A stretch of 64,000 bases of DNA from an uncultured Verrucomicrobiota bacterium (GTDB lineage Bacteria > Verrucomicrobiota > Verrucomicrobiia > Verrucomicrobiales > Verrucomicrobiaceae): positions 1 through 64,000 of the forward strand of contig CAILZI010000213.1 in the NCBI GenBank assembly GCA_903838675.1, read 5' to 3'. Each line of letters begins with the position of its first letter. The first letter of the stretch is position 1. The notes under the pieces are model-generated. The model ran no database searches. It had not been told where the DNA came from and saw nothing but the letters and a program-made list of their open reading frames with translations. The position numbers were made by a program, and so were the translations under genes. Of the stretch, positions 16,554-25,679 are shown in pieces.

Positions 16554-18479
16554 ATGATGAATTTTGTCACCCTGACTTTGTCGAAAATTTTAAACGGTCT
16601 TTTTTGTCTGCTCAGTCCCGAGACGCGTCATATGCTCGGGAGGACTGCTGGCTCCATTGGGAAATACGTCCTTCCTCACAAATGGCGGCTGCTGTTCAGC
16701 ATTTTTCTCGGAATGGCCAGCGCCGCCTTCAATGGTTTCATGCTGATCGGGTTTCAATTGATCTTCTCACTGGTCTTGAAAGGCCAGACTCGGACCTTGG
16801 GCGAAACCATCAAGCTGCCCTTGATCGGCAAGGTGGATCTGGCAAAAATGCTGGGCTATGCAGAAGACACCCCTGTGGGTCTCTGGGGGGTCATTATTGC
16901 CTGCTCATTCATCCCCGTGCTCATTTTTATCCGGGGTTTCTTGGGCTATCTCTCCTCCTACATGCAGGCCTGGGTCGCCAGCAGGGTGGTCTTCCAAATT
17001 CGCAATGACACCTACCGCAGTGTGATGCGTCAGTCCCCGGCCTTCTTCAGCAATTCGAAGACCGGTGAACTCATGCAGACGGTCATCACTCAGACGACCG
17101 CTGTTCACCAAAATGCCATGATGCTCATTCAGACTCTGGCCCAGCGCCCGCTGACCATCATTTCCATTCTTGTCGTGCTCTTTGCCCAGGACTGGATCTT
17201 CACCACCGTCGCTCTTCTCGTCTTTCCCGCCTGCATGTGGCCGATCCTTCGCATCGGCAAACGGGCGAGAGCAAGCGGTCGACAGGAAGTGAGCGACTCC
17301 TCGGATATGATGGTGGTCCTGCAGGAGTCTTTTGCAGGCATCCGCCTGGTCAAGTCGTATTCTCGCGAAGAGCACGAATGCCAACGTTTCGAGGACGCCA
17401 ACGCCAGCATGGTCAGGCACATGCTTCGCTGGACCAAGCAAATGGAACTTATCGGGCCCATTGTCGAATCCGTGGCCTCCATCGGGATCGGCGCCGGGCT
17501 GGTCTATGCCTGGCAGCGCGGCCTTGAGGCGGAAAATTTCTTCCTGCTTGTGATGGCGCTCACTCAAATCTATCCCCCGGTCAAGGAGCTCAGCCGGGTC
17601 CAGATGCTTTTCCAGAGAGCTGGCGTGGCGGCAGAGCTGGTCTTTCAACTGCTCGAAAAGAAGCCGGACATTCAGGACGCCCCTGACGCCGTGAAGTTTG
17701 GTAGAGCTCACGGCTCCGTTTCTTTCCAGAACATCACCTTTGCTTATCTGGAGAGCTCGGGGGAGAAAAAACGGGTCCCCGCCGTCCATGACATCAATCT
17801 GCAGCTCGAGCCCGGAAAGTTCTACGCCTTCGTAGGTCCCAGCGGAGCCGGGAAAAGCACCTTGTACTCTCTGATCCTGCGCTTCTATGATCCCGACCAG
17901 GGTGCCATTTTCCTGGACGGACACGACATTCGAAAGCTGACGCAGTCCTCCTTGCGCAACAATATTGGCGTCGTCAGCCAGGACACCTTCCTCTTCCATG
18001 CCACGATTCTGGAAAACATCCGCTATGGCCGCCTGGATGCATCCAGAGAAGACGTCATCGATGCCGCGAAAAAAGCCCACGCGCATGAGTTCATCGAACA
18101 GATCGGCGGAGGGTATGACGCCGTGGTGGGAGAGGGCGGCTGCAAGCTGTCCGGTGGCCAAAAGCAGCGTCTCTCCATCGCCCGCGCCATCTTGCGCAAC
18201 GCACCCATCCTCCTGCTCGATGAAGCCACCTCGGCTCTCGACACTGAGAGCGAGAAAATCATTCAGGAGGCCATTCACATTCTCTCCGAAGGCAAGACCG
18301 TCGTGGCCATCGCCCATCGCCTCTCCACCATTCTCGAGGCAGATCAGATCGTGGTCATGGACCAAGGCTGCATTCTCGACCGTGGCACGCACTCGGAGCT
18401 CCTGGAACGCAGCGCTCTCTATCAGAAACTCTACCATTTGCAGTTCAGCAATGAGATGAGAATTTCTGGCATCAGCTAG
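16554..18479 (+). CDS. MsbA-like ABC exporter (fused membrane and ATPase domains)
   Basis: A 641-residue half-transporter. Residues about 40-360 form an ABC exporter membrane domain with several hydrophobic helices. The ATPase domain follows: Walker A GPSGAGKST (about 429-437), a Q-loop region (GVVSQDTFLFHATILENIRYG), signature LSGGQKQRL (about 532), Walker B ILLLDEATSALD (about 551) and the switch His in VVAIAHRLSTI. This layout and length match MsbA-type exporters of lipid A, lipid-linked sugars or small glycolipids. Two ATGs occur in tandem at 16554 and 16557. It diverges from cysC and the sulfotransferase operon and is the only export machinery in the glycan locus, so a lipid-linked product is its likely cargo. 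Other cargo cannot be excluded. Confidence 0.9.
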   Translation: MMNFVTLTLSKILNGLFCLLSPETRHMLGRTAGSIGKYVLPHKWRLLFSIFLGMASAAFNGFMLIGFQLIFSLVLKGQTRTLGETIKLPLIGKVDLAKMLGYAEDTPVGLWGVIIACSFIPVLIFIRGFLGYLSSYMQAWVASRVVFQIRNDTYRSVMRQSPAFFSNSKTGELMQTVITQTTAVHQNAMMLIQTLAQRPLTIISILVVLFAQDWIFTTVALLVFPACMWPILRIGKRARASGRQEVSDSSDMMVVLQESFAGIRLVKSYSREEHECQRFEDANASMVRHMLRWTKQMELIGPIVESVASIGIGAGLVYAWQRGLEAENFFLLVMALTQIYPPVKELSRVQMLFQRAGVAAELVFQLLEKKPDIQDAPDAVKFGRAHGSVSFQNITFAYLESSGEKKRVPAVHDINLQLEPGKFYAFVGPSGAGKSTLYSLILRFYDPDQGAIFLDGHDIRKLTQSSLRNNIGVVSQDTFLFHATILENIRYGRLDASREDVIDAAKKAHAHEFIEQIGGGYDAVVGEGGCKLSGGQKQRLSIARAILRNAPILLLDEATSALDTESEKIIQEAIHILSEGKTVVAIAHRLSTILEADQIVVMDQGCILDRGTHSELLERSALYQKLYHLQFSNEMRISGIS

Positions 18480-18535
18480 CACTCGGGAAAGGGTGGAAGC
18501 TCAGTGCCCCGCTTGCCACGGGGACCGGCTGCGTT

Positions 18536-20953
18536 TCATTCTGCCGGCTGCGCTGGCACCTCGATCATGCGCATTCTCACGGCCCGGCAGGTTTTGGCGT
18601 CCAGCGTGATCTCCAGCACCGCACCGCGATTCCATTCCGCATCCGGCCCGGGGCCGTCAAAGACCGCATTGCCCAGAGAGAACGCCACGCTGCCGCCATA
18701 CAGATGCTCCAGCGGCTGCAGCGCATGCGGTCCGCTGCCCGCGATGAGGTGCACCCCGCTTTGCATGAGCTTCACCGCCACCTCGCGCTGCCGCGCAGTC
18801 GGAGTCGTCTGGTGTTCTCTACCCCAGTGCGGCAGGGCAATGATGTAATCGGCCTTCACGTTCAGCTCTGGAACTTCGGCATCCTCCCGCGAATCATCAA
18901 AGGCAAACACGGCGATGCGCTTTCCCTTCACCTCAAAGATCTTCACCTGCGAACCGATGGGCGCAATACCTTCAGCCTGCAAGGCCGTTCGGGTCGCCTC
19001 CTGGCCCTCCACACCCAAATCCATCGCATGATTGTTCTCCACGCTCACGCCATCCAGCCCAGCTTGGCGCAGCAATCCTGCGCATTTCGGCGGCGCGATC
19101 AGTTGCAGGCGGCCGCGCGGTTTTGTCGTCCCGATCACGCATTCCAGATTCCCCAGCGCTAGATCCGCCCGCTGCAGAATCGGTGCCAGCTCTTTGAGCG
19201 GGTTCGCCAATTCCACAATGCTGCGCCCCAGCATCAAGTCCCCGCAAATCGCGATGCGTAAAACCTCCTCCGGCTCCCGGATCGTCATCAGCACCGGCTC
19301 AGCCCGTTTCTCCCGCAACTTCGCAAACGAAAGAATTTCCGGCAGTCCCTCCAGCTGGTGCACACACAGGTCCGTATCGTCCAGCTTCCCCACCGGCGGT
19401 CGGTCCTCCCACAGGGCCGCCAGGTGCGAACCAAAATGCAGCAGCAGCGGCGTCTCCAGTGAATCGCAGTGTGTCAGAAACGGCTTCACATCATTCGGAC
19501 TGCCCCACGGCAGCAGCCACCCATCCGCTCGCAACGCAGCCGTGATGAAATTCGCACAGTCCGCTCCATACCGCGCCTCCGCTCCCGTTTGTGTGCCGCG
19601 CACGAGCAGCCGTGAATCAAACACATACGGCAGTCCAAACTCACGGCTCCATTTTGCCAACACACCCGTGGTCCCCGGCTTGCTCAGTCGGACGATCTCT
19701 GCTGGCGTGCGCGTGCTCTCACCATCCCGGATGATCTCCGCGTAAACCTCAAACGTGCCGCAATCGGCACCCCGCGTGAGCTGTTCGAGAGTCAGACTTC
19801 CCAGCGCGGCGCCTTCCGCCAAAAGCTGCCGCTTCCGCCAGATCCACCGCGGCGCCTGCGTCGAGAAACCCAGGTTCGCATCGCTGATCCGGTAGCTCGT
19901 ATCCGCTGCTTGCACCGCCCACCAGCGCACCCGCGAACCCGTCGGCGGCGGCACCAGTTCCAAAGGAGTCTTCGGATTAAACTCCACCTCCCACGTGCCG
20001 TTCGTTGCCCTCAGCTTTCCGGGAACTTCAATCCGGTGCTGAAACGGCGCTCCTGCCCACTCCGCCAGCAGTTCCTCCGCTTGCGGGTTCTGCCAGTGTT
20101 GCAGCAGCACGCTGCGAAGTTCCGGCCCCGCTTTCGTCACATCAAATGCCGGCAATTTTTTCCCCTGCCTCTCCATCAACCGCGCCATCAGCGAGCGATC
20201 CGGCCCCGTCTTCGCAAACGGATCAAAGTGCACCTCCGCATTTGGAATCCGCCACGCCGCATCCAGCGCCAGCGTCGTCAGCCGCTCCGCTTGCGCGGCA
20301 TCTCGCAGATACGGCGATGAAATCGCAAAGCTCAGCCCGCGCAGCGCACGCATGCGCAGCAGCAGATCCATGAGGCCCTCCATCTGCGGTGCCAGCTCAG
20401 CGTCATCAGTCTTCGCAAAATAGTCGAGATCCACACTCGCCACCACCGGCTTCGACTCCGGCCAGGCTTGCGCCTCACGCGCAAAGCCCTCGAGACTCAG
20501 CACCCGATACCGTAGCCCCAGCGCTCCCGCCTCCCGTGGCAGCGCCTCCTCATGCGCATCCAGATACTCACGCGCGTCCGTTTCCAGCACAGCTCGCTCC
20601 GCCTCGGTCAGTCGCGCCGCTGGAATCCAGATCACCTCCGCGATGGGCGCAGGCATCAGCGGCTCGATCCAGTTGTAGCACTGGATCTTCCCCGCCCGCC
20701 GCCACTCCGCCAGCATCTCCGCTCGCTGCTTCACCGTCGGTCCGCGTCGGATCGCTTTGCGGATCTCATCCGAGTTCGCCATCCCGTTCGCATCACAATG
20801 CGCATCAATCAAAACCAGCGTGTGCGCCTCCTGCAGCGGCAGCGTCTCCACCAAATGGTAGAAGGCACCTGCATGCGACTCTTCAATGTGAATCGGCAGC
20901 GTCTGTGCCAGGGCTTGGCCAACGAAGCAGCAGACGATCCACCAGGCCTTCAT
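18536..20953 (-). CDS. Three-part secreted protein with C-terminal CapA phosphoesterase-like domain
   Basis: An 805-residue exported protein beginning MKAWWIVCCFVGQALA (signal peptide). Residues about 25-270 resemble the UPF0489 family (TLVLIDAHCDANG, then VVASVDLDYFA), with acidic and His residues placed as in metal-binding enzymes. The middle has a GADCANFITAALRADGW block near residue 463, followed by a conserved-looking LLLHFGSHLAALWED, which resembles the Cys and His regions of NlpC/P60-like proteins; this is tentative. Residues about 563-800 are a CapA (PGA_cap) domain: AICGDLMLGRS, ALGNLECVI, VSVENNHAMDLG, LPHWGREHQ and GSGPHALQPLEHL, the metallophosphatase-like set. The ATG overlaps the upstream gene's stop (ATGA), so the two are coupled. 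A cell-envelope role is likely; the substrate is unknown. Confidence 0.8.
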   Translation of the reverse strand: MKAWWIVCCFVGQALAQTLPIHIEESHAGAFYHLVETLPLQEAHTLVLIDAHCDANGMANSDEIRKAIRRGPTVKQRAEMLAEWRRAGKIQCYNWIEPLMPAPIAEVIWIPAARLTEAERAVLETDAREYLDAHEEALPREAGALGLRYRVLSLEGFAREAQAWPESKPVVASVDLDYFAKTDDAELAPQMEGLMDLLLRMRALRGLSFAISSPYLRDAAQAERLTTLALDAAWRIPNAEVHFDPFAKTGPDRSLMARLMERQGKKLPAFDVTKAGPELRSVLLQHWQNPQAEELLAEWAGAPFQHRIEVPGKLRATNGTWEVEFNPKTPLELVPPPTGSRVRWWAVQAADTSYRISDANLGFSTQAPRWIWRKRQLLAEGAALGSLTLEQLTRGADCGTFEVYAEIIRDGESTRTPAEIVRLSKPGTTGVLAKWSREFGLPYVFDSRLLVRGTQTGAEARYGADCANFITAALRADGWLLPWGSPNDVKPFLTHCDSLETPLLLHFGSHLAALWEDRPPVGKLDDTDLCVHQLEGLPEILSFAKLREKRAEPVLMTIREPEEVLRIAICGDLMLGRSIVELANPLKELAPILQRADLALGNLECVIGTTKPRGRLQLIAPPKCAGLLRQAGLDGVSVENNHAMDLGVEGQEATRTALQAEGIAPIGSQVKIFEVKGKRIAVFAFDDSREDAEVPELNVKADYIIALPHWGREHQTTPTARQREVAVKLMQSGVHLIAGSGPHALQPLEHLYGGSVAFSLGNAVFDGPGPDAEWNRGAVLEITLDAKTCRAVRMRMIEVPAQPAE

Positions 20954-22242
20954 CGCGAAGGCTGAATCTTGGGAGTTTTGTCCAATGGTGTGAGCAGATT
21001 GATGTCGGAGATGGCCGTGTCCCTGAAGGTGCTGCCTGGATAGACTGCGGCGATTTCCAGTTTGATGGTTTTGACCAGCGCAGAGGACTTTGGCAGATCA
21101 AACCAGAAATGCTCGTCCTGAAGATATTCGTCTGGAACCTCGACATCGAAGGGTTTGCCATCGTTGACGCTGACTTTAAGCATCATCACTCGGTTGTTGG
21201 CCGCATAGAGCGCGCGTGACTTGGTGTAGCCGTTCACGATGCCCACCCGGCCCACCTGGGTTGGCTTCTTCAAAGTCAGCGTGATGAATTCCCCCACACC
21301 GTCACTTTCCTGTCCTTCGACCCAAGCGGTATCTCGACCATAGTCCGCCACATTTTCCGCCGTATGCTCAGTACCATCGGGTTCCTTTAAGGTGGAGGAT
21401 GCCGTGGCGGTGAAGTCTGCATACCTTGCCCATCGGGCATTCTTGACGATGCCGTCTTTCGTATCGCCACCCACAGCAAAATAGCCGCCATGATAACCAT
21501 TTTGATCCTGGCGTGTCTCGATCACGAGGTCGTCTTCCAAGGTGGGTTCAAAATCTGAGAATGACCATTTCCAAGTTCCTTTCTCTCCCACAAAGCGCTT
21601 GGGATGATTGAACCGCACATGGGCAGGGTCCACAGTGGTGGCGTTGACGATCACGGTGCCCTGTTTGATGGGGCCTGCCCATAATGCGGCGGCGGAGAAT
21701 GCATAGGTGAGGCTGGGGGCGCTCCGGCTCCATGTGTCAGAAACCGAATAAAAAGAGAGATGATAAGGGTTTCGGTAGCTCACCTTTATGTGCCGCGTCT
21801 GCCCTGCGGCAAAGGGTATTTTCACCACATGCCATGATTCAATCTGACGACCTGAGTGGCCTGGGACAGCAGCCTCGTCTTCACGTAATTTCGCAGGGAT
21901 TGCTTTGCCATCGGCAAGCAAGGAAAATCCCTCCAGGAGCTTCGGTTTCGGTGGTGCAGTCGGTGGTGGTGCAAACATATTCCCCTCCTCGGTGACCGCC
22001 GGAAACCCGCATTCCACCGTCACCTTCTTCCCCGGGTTGTGCAGTACATACTCAATCCGGATGTCCGCGTACTCGATGTGCAGATCAATTTCCAGCAGCT
22101 CAGACAGCATCTCCACTTGCTCCACACCGATCGGCTGAAAAGCCGAAGTCGAAACGACCCCTTTCGAGTAGCCACCCCCGTTGGCATGCATTTTAGTCGT
22201 GGCAAGCAGCAGGCCGAAAACCAGGGTGCAAAGGAATCTCAT
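20950..22242 (-). CDS. Secreted protein with DUF4424-like N-terminus and discoidin-like C-terminus
   Basis: A 430-residue exported protein. The ATG at 22242 is chosen because it opens a clean signal peptide (MRFLCTLVFGLLLATTKMHA); the frame runs further upstream without a better start. Residues about 20-250 are beta-rich, with IEYADIRIEYVLHNPGKKV and VSYRNPYHLSFYSVSDTW, and resemble DUF4424-like domains. Residues about 285-425 (NVADYGRDTAWVEGQESDG, ITLTLKKPTQVGRVGIVNGY, ISDINLL) fit the galactose-binding/discoidin fold, in the version often called NADase-type glycan-binding. It overlaps the CapA fusion gene by 4 bases. The pair probably acts together at the cell surface or in the periplasm. 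No enzymatic residue is obvious. Confidence 0.7.
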   Translation of the reverse strand: MRFLCTLVFGLLLATTKMHANGGGYSKGVVSTSAFQPIGVEQVEMLSELLEIDLHIEYADIRIEYVLHNPGKKVTVECGFPAVTEEGNMFAPPPTAPPKPKLLEGFSLLADGKAIPAKLREDEAAVPGHSGRQIESWHVVKIPFAAGQTRHIKVSYRNPYHLSFYSVSDTWSRSAPSLTYAFSAAALWAGPIKQGTVIVNATTVDPAHVRFNHPKRFVGEKGTWKWSFSDFEPTLEDDLVIETRQDQNGYHGGYFAVGGDTKDGIVKNARWARYADFTATASSTLKEPDGTEHTAENVADYGRDTAWVEGQESDGVGEFITLTLKKPTQVGRVGIVNGYTKSRALYAANNRVMMLKVSVNDGKPFDVEVPDEYLQDEHFWFDLPKSSALVKTIKLEIAAVYPGSTFRDTAISDINLLTPLDKTPKIQPSR

Positions 22243-22347
22243 TATGGATGGGGATAATACCCACCGACTCGCTTTGCCAAGTCGGCATTTTCCCAGCAAC
22301 GCATGGCACCCTTGCCTGCGCCCGGGACAATGCGCCTGTCAATGCCC

Positions 22348-23628
22348 TCACCGCGCCGCAAGGTCGTAACAGAAAATTTGGTCCTGGGCGCGGATGATCA
22401 GCTTCTTTTCGTGAATGCTCGGGTGTGGCCAGCTGGGGCCTTTCACGGCTGGCAGTTTGAAGGTGCCCAGCAGTTTGTAGCCAGCAGGCGTCGCTTCGAT
22501 GAGGCCCATCGTGCCATCCTGCCAGCGGAAGTACAGTTCACCTTCCGCGCTGACGACCGCCGCGCTTTCGCGGCCAGGACGCTCGCTCTGCTCCCACACG
22601 ATTTTGCCCGTCTTCCATTCGAGACAGACAGGGATGCCGTTGTTGTGACCGCTGCCGGCATAAATGTAGTCGCCGATGCGCACCATGCCGCCGTGATGAT
22701 TTTGAAACGTGCCCGGCTTGAGAAAATACTTCTCCTCTGCCACGACGCCATCGCCGTCCTTCTTGAGCTGCAGCAGCGCCGCCCCCGTGCCGTAACCGGA
22801 GGACGTGAACACATAATCGTCCCATACGAGCGGTGTGGGGATGTTCGCGGTGCCATTGGCCACGGCATTGTAGGTCCACAAGGTTTTGCCATCGCTGGCC
22901 CGCACGCTGACCAGTCCACGACCTGCCAGAGTGATGTACTGCTTCACTCCGCCCCCATTGGAGATCACCACGCCGGCGTAGCCTGCGCCATCCTTGCCAC
23001 GCGTGCCCACATCGGCTGGCAGTGCGGACTTCCACTTCACCTCGCCGGTTTTCTTGTCCATCGCGGCCACGATGCCGTCATTGCCCCCCGGCACGCCTAT
23101 CACCAGATCGCCATCAACGAGTGGTGACTCACTGAAGCCCCATCCACTCATGATCAGGCCGCCAAGGTCCGCCGTGTAGCTCTTCCGCCACAGCAGTTCG
23201 CCGCTCTCCGCATCGCAGCAGGACAGGATGCCGTCCTTGCTCACGGAATACAGCCGTTCTCCGTCAAACGTCGGCGCGCCGTTCGGCTGGTCACGCTTGT
23301 CACTGACCACCGTGCTCCACAGTTCCTTCTGCGTCGTCAGATCAAATGCCGTAAGCGATACGCCCTCCTTGCGATTCCCCACCACAAACACACGCCCCTT
23401 GCCCACCGTTGCGGATCCCATGCCACCACCCGCGCCCTTGATCTCCCACATCAGCTTCGGTCCTTCCGCAGGCCAGGACTTGAGCAAACCGGTCTCTGTC
23501 GAGATGCCATCACGATTCGGCCCGCGAAATTGATGCCAGGCGGGTGTCACGGTGGTTGTGTCTGCTGAAAATGCCATGCCCGCTGAGAGCGAGCCAAAGA
23601 ATGCCATGAGGAGCCGGGAAGTGTGCAT
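22348..23628 (-). CDS. PQQ-like beta-propeller secreted protein
   Basis: A 426-residue exported protein. The ATG at 23628 opens a signal peptide (MHTSRLLMAFFGSLSAGMAF); upstream codons in the frame give no hydrophobic start. After it comes WHQFRGPNRDGIS, the usual first strand of Verrucomicrobia/Planctomycete outer-membrane PQQ-like proteins, followed by repeating units such as FDLTTQKELW, CDAESGELLW, MDKKTGEVKW, VRASDGKTLW and LEWKTGKIVW. Each is a blade-closing motif of the PQQ/pyrrolo-quinoline repeat. The set predicts about seven to eight blades and no added catalytic domain. Cofactor binding is not implied; many such proteins act as BamB-like scaffolds. It diverges from the ABC-F gene. 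Partners are unknown. Confidence 0.88.
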   Translation of the reverse strand: MHTSRLLMAFFGSLSAGMAFSADTTTVTPAWHQFRGPNRDGISTETGLLKSWPAEGPKLMWEIKGAGGGMGSATVGKGRVFVVGNRKEGVSLTAFDLTTQKELWSTVVSDKRDQPNGAPTFDGERLYSVSKDGILSCCDAESGELLWRKSYTADLGGLIMSGWGFSESPLVDGDLVIGVPGGNDGIVAAMDKKTGEVKWKSALPADVGTRGKDGAGYAGVVISNGGGVKQYITLAGRGLVSVRASDGKTLWTYNAVANGTANIPTPLVWDDYVFTSSGYGTGAALLQLKKDGDGVVAEEKYFLKPGTFQNHHGGMVRIGDYIYAGSGHNNGIPVCLEWKTGKIVWEQSERPGRESAAVVSAEGELYFRWQDGTMGLIEATPAGYKLLGTFKLPAVKGPSWPHPSIHEKKLIIRAQDQIFCYDLAAR

Positions 23629-23746
23629 GCAGGGAAGCCAAACGCTCGCCACTGGCGGCTTTATCGTTTTCTCATGGTCGGAAGCACATTGCCTGCACAC
23701 TCGACATGGCCCAAATCAACGCCACAGTGCACGCCCCCTTTCCCTC

Positions 23747-25606
23747 ATGCTCTCCGTTTCCAATGTCAGCAAAACCTACGCCGGCCGCACTTTGTTCAGC
23801 CAGGTGTCGTTTCACATCAACCGTGGCGAAAAAATCGGCCTGATCGGCCCCAATGGCGCCGGCAAATCCACGCTCTTCTCCCTGCTGCTGCGTGACACCG
23901 TGCCAGACGATGGACAGGTCGTCATGGAGCGCGGCATCACCTTCGGCTTCCTGCCCCAGGAAAGCGCCCCCATTGAAGATGTCACCGTGCTTGAGCTCGC
24001 CACCGGTCATGTGGACGAGCATCAGCGCTGGGAAATTGAGCCCAAGGCCAAGCGCATCCTCAGCGGCCTCGCGTTTCGTGAATCCGACTTCGAGCGCAAT
24101 GCCCGCACCCTCAGCGGTGGCTGGGTCATGCGTGCGCACTTGGCACGCCTGCTCGTGCAGGAGCCTGATCTGCTGCTGCTCGACGAACCGACCAACCACC
24201 TCGACCTCGAATCCCTCATCTGGTTCCAGAGCTACCTTCAGAGCTACCCGGGTGCCATCCTCATGATTTCTCATGACCGCGAATTCCTCAATGCCCTGTG
24301 CGACAGTATCCTCGAAGTCGCCCACAGTAAGATCACCCGCTACACCGGCAACTACGACGACTACACCCGCGAAAAAGCCGCCCGCATGGAGCAGCTTCAG
24401 GGTGCCTACGACAACCAGCAGCGCGAGCTCGCCAAGATGCAGGCCTGGGTGGACAAATTCAAAGCCAAGGCCAACTTCGCTTCCCGTGCGCAGGACAAGG
24501 CAAAGATGATCGACCGCATCGAAAAAGTCGATGCACCCGTCGCCGATGCCAAGACCGTCAAGTTCCGCTTCCCCCAGCCACCACGCAGCGGCCAGCGCGT
24601 CATCCGCGTGAAGGATCTCGACTTCGCCTATGGCACGCAGCCCGTTTACACCGGTCTCGATCTCGAAATCGAGCGCGGCCAGTGCACCGTGCTCGTCGGC
24701 CCAAACGGCGCCGGCAAGTCCACCCTGCTCAAGCTGCTCGCCGGAGCTCTCAAACCTCAGGCCGGCACCTACGAGCTCGGGCACAACGTCAAACTCGGCT
24801 ACTTCGCCCAGTATCGTGGCGATGTGCTCAACATGAAGCACACCGTTCTCCAGTCCGCCATGGACCTGCCTAGCCGTCCCGGTGAAAACATGTGCCGCAC
24901 CCTCCTCGGCTCCTTCCTGTTTCATGGCGATGACGTGTTCAAGCCCGTCGGCGTTCTCAGCGGGGGTGAAAAGTCACGCCTCGTGCTCGTGCGCCTCCTG
25001 CTCGATCCGCCCAACTTCCTCCTCATGGACGAGCCCACCACCCATCTCGACATGGGCAGCATCGACGCCCTCATCGGCGCCCTCGCTCAATACGAAGGCA
25101 CCCTCGTCTTCATCAGCCATGACGTTCACTTCATCCGTCAGATGGCCAAGCACGTCCTCCACGTCAGCGCTGGCGTCATCACCCCCTACGCCGGCGACTA
25201 CCAGTACTACCTCGACAAGTCCAAGGCCGGCTCCGCCCGTGAGGCCCTCACCGCCACCCTGCACAACGCCCAGCCCACCTCCTACAGCGCCTCCCCAGCC
25301 CCGAAAGAGGCCAAAAGCAAGCAGCAGCGCCGTGCCGAAGCCGATGCCCGCAATGCCTACAGCAAAGCCAAGAAGGAGCTCGACCTGCGCATCTTCAAAA
25401 TCGAGCAGGAGCTCGCCACCCTCGACAAGCGCAAGCACGAGATCGTCAACCTCCTTCAGGAAGAAGCCACCTATGCAGACGCCGCCCAGTTCCGCGTCCT
25501 CAGCGCCGAACTCGAAGCCGTCGAAACCAAGATCCCCAAGTTCACCAGCGAATGGGAAAAAGCGACGGAGGAGCTGGAGAAACTGGTGCCAGTAGACGCA
25601 AAGTAG
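23747..25606 (+). CDS. ABC-F family ATPase (translation-type)
   Basis: A 619-residue soluble protein with two ATPase domains and no membrane segments, the ABC-F layout of ribosome-associated factors such as Uup, YheS and EttA. The start is the ATG at 23747 (MLSVSNVSKTYAGRTLFSQV); the open frame upstream overlaps the divergent gene's promoter region. Domain 1 has GPNGAGKST (about 35-43), LSGGWVMRAHLARLL and LLLLDEPTNHLDLE. A charged linker with YTREKAARMEQLQGAYDNQQ follows. Domain 2 has GPNGAGKST (about 319), LSGGEKSRLVLVRLL and FLLMDEPTTHLDM. The last 110 residues are a lysine- and glutamate-rich coiled coil. It is one of two ABC-F genes in the window and is not a transporter. Exact subfamily not assigned. 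Confidence 0.92.
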   Translation: MLSVSNVSKTYAGRTLFSQVSFHINRGEKIGLIGPNGAGKSTLFSLLLRDTVPDDGQVVMERGITFGFLPQESAPIEDVTVLELATGHVDEHQRWEIEPKAKRILSGLAFRESDFERNARTLSGGWVMRAHLARLLVQEPDLLLLDEPTNHLDLESLIWFQSYLQSYPGAILMISHDREFLNALCDSILEVAHSKITRYTGNYDDYTREKAARMEQLQGAYDNQQRELAKMQAWVDKFKAKANFASRAQDKAKMIDRIEKVDAPVADAKTVKFRFPQPPRSGQRVIRVKDLDFAYGTQPVYTGLDLEIERGQCTVLVGPNGAGKSTLLKLLAGALKPQAGTYELGHNVKLGYFAQYRGDVLNMKHTVLQSAMDLPSRPGENMCRTLLGSFLFHGDDVFKPVGVLSGGEKSRLVLVRLLLDPPNFLLMDEPTTHLDMGSIDALIGALAQYEGTLVFISHDVHFIRQMAKHVLHVSAGVITPYAGDYQYYLDKSKAGSAREALTATLHNAQPTSYSASPAPKEAKSKQQRRAEADARNAYSKAKKELDLRIFKIEQELATLDKRKHEIVNLLQEEATYADAAQFRVLSAELEAVETKIPKFTSEWEKATEELEKLVPVDAK

Positions 25607-25679
25607 CCATGAACGACACTCGCCCCCACGAAATCGTTTGCCAGTAGAAGGGGGCTGTGATTTACCCGGCCAGGTGAAC

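Noticed and set aside
18507..18523. Possible terminator hairpin CCCCG/CGGGG between the ABC exporter and the CapA gene
   Set aside because: Only a 5-base stem and no T-tract on either side.
23552..23746. N-terminal extension of the ABC-F gene by 65 residues
   Set aside because: It overlaps the divergent PQQ-like gene's start, and ABC-F proteins begin at MLSVSNVSKTY-like sequence.
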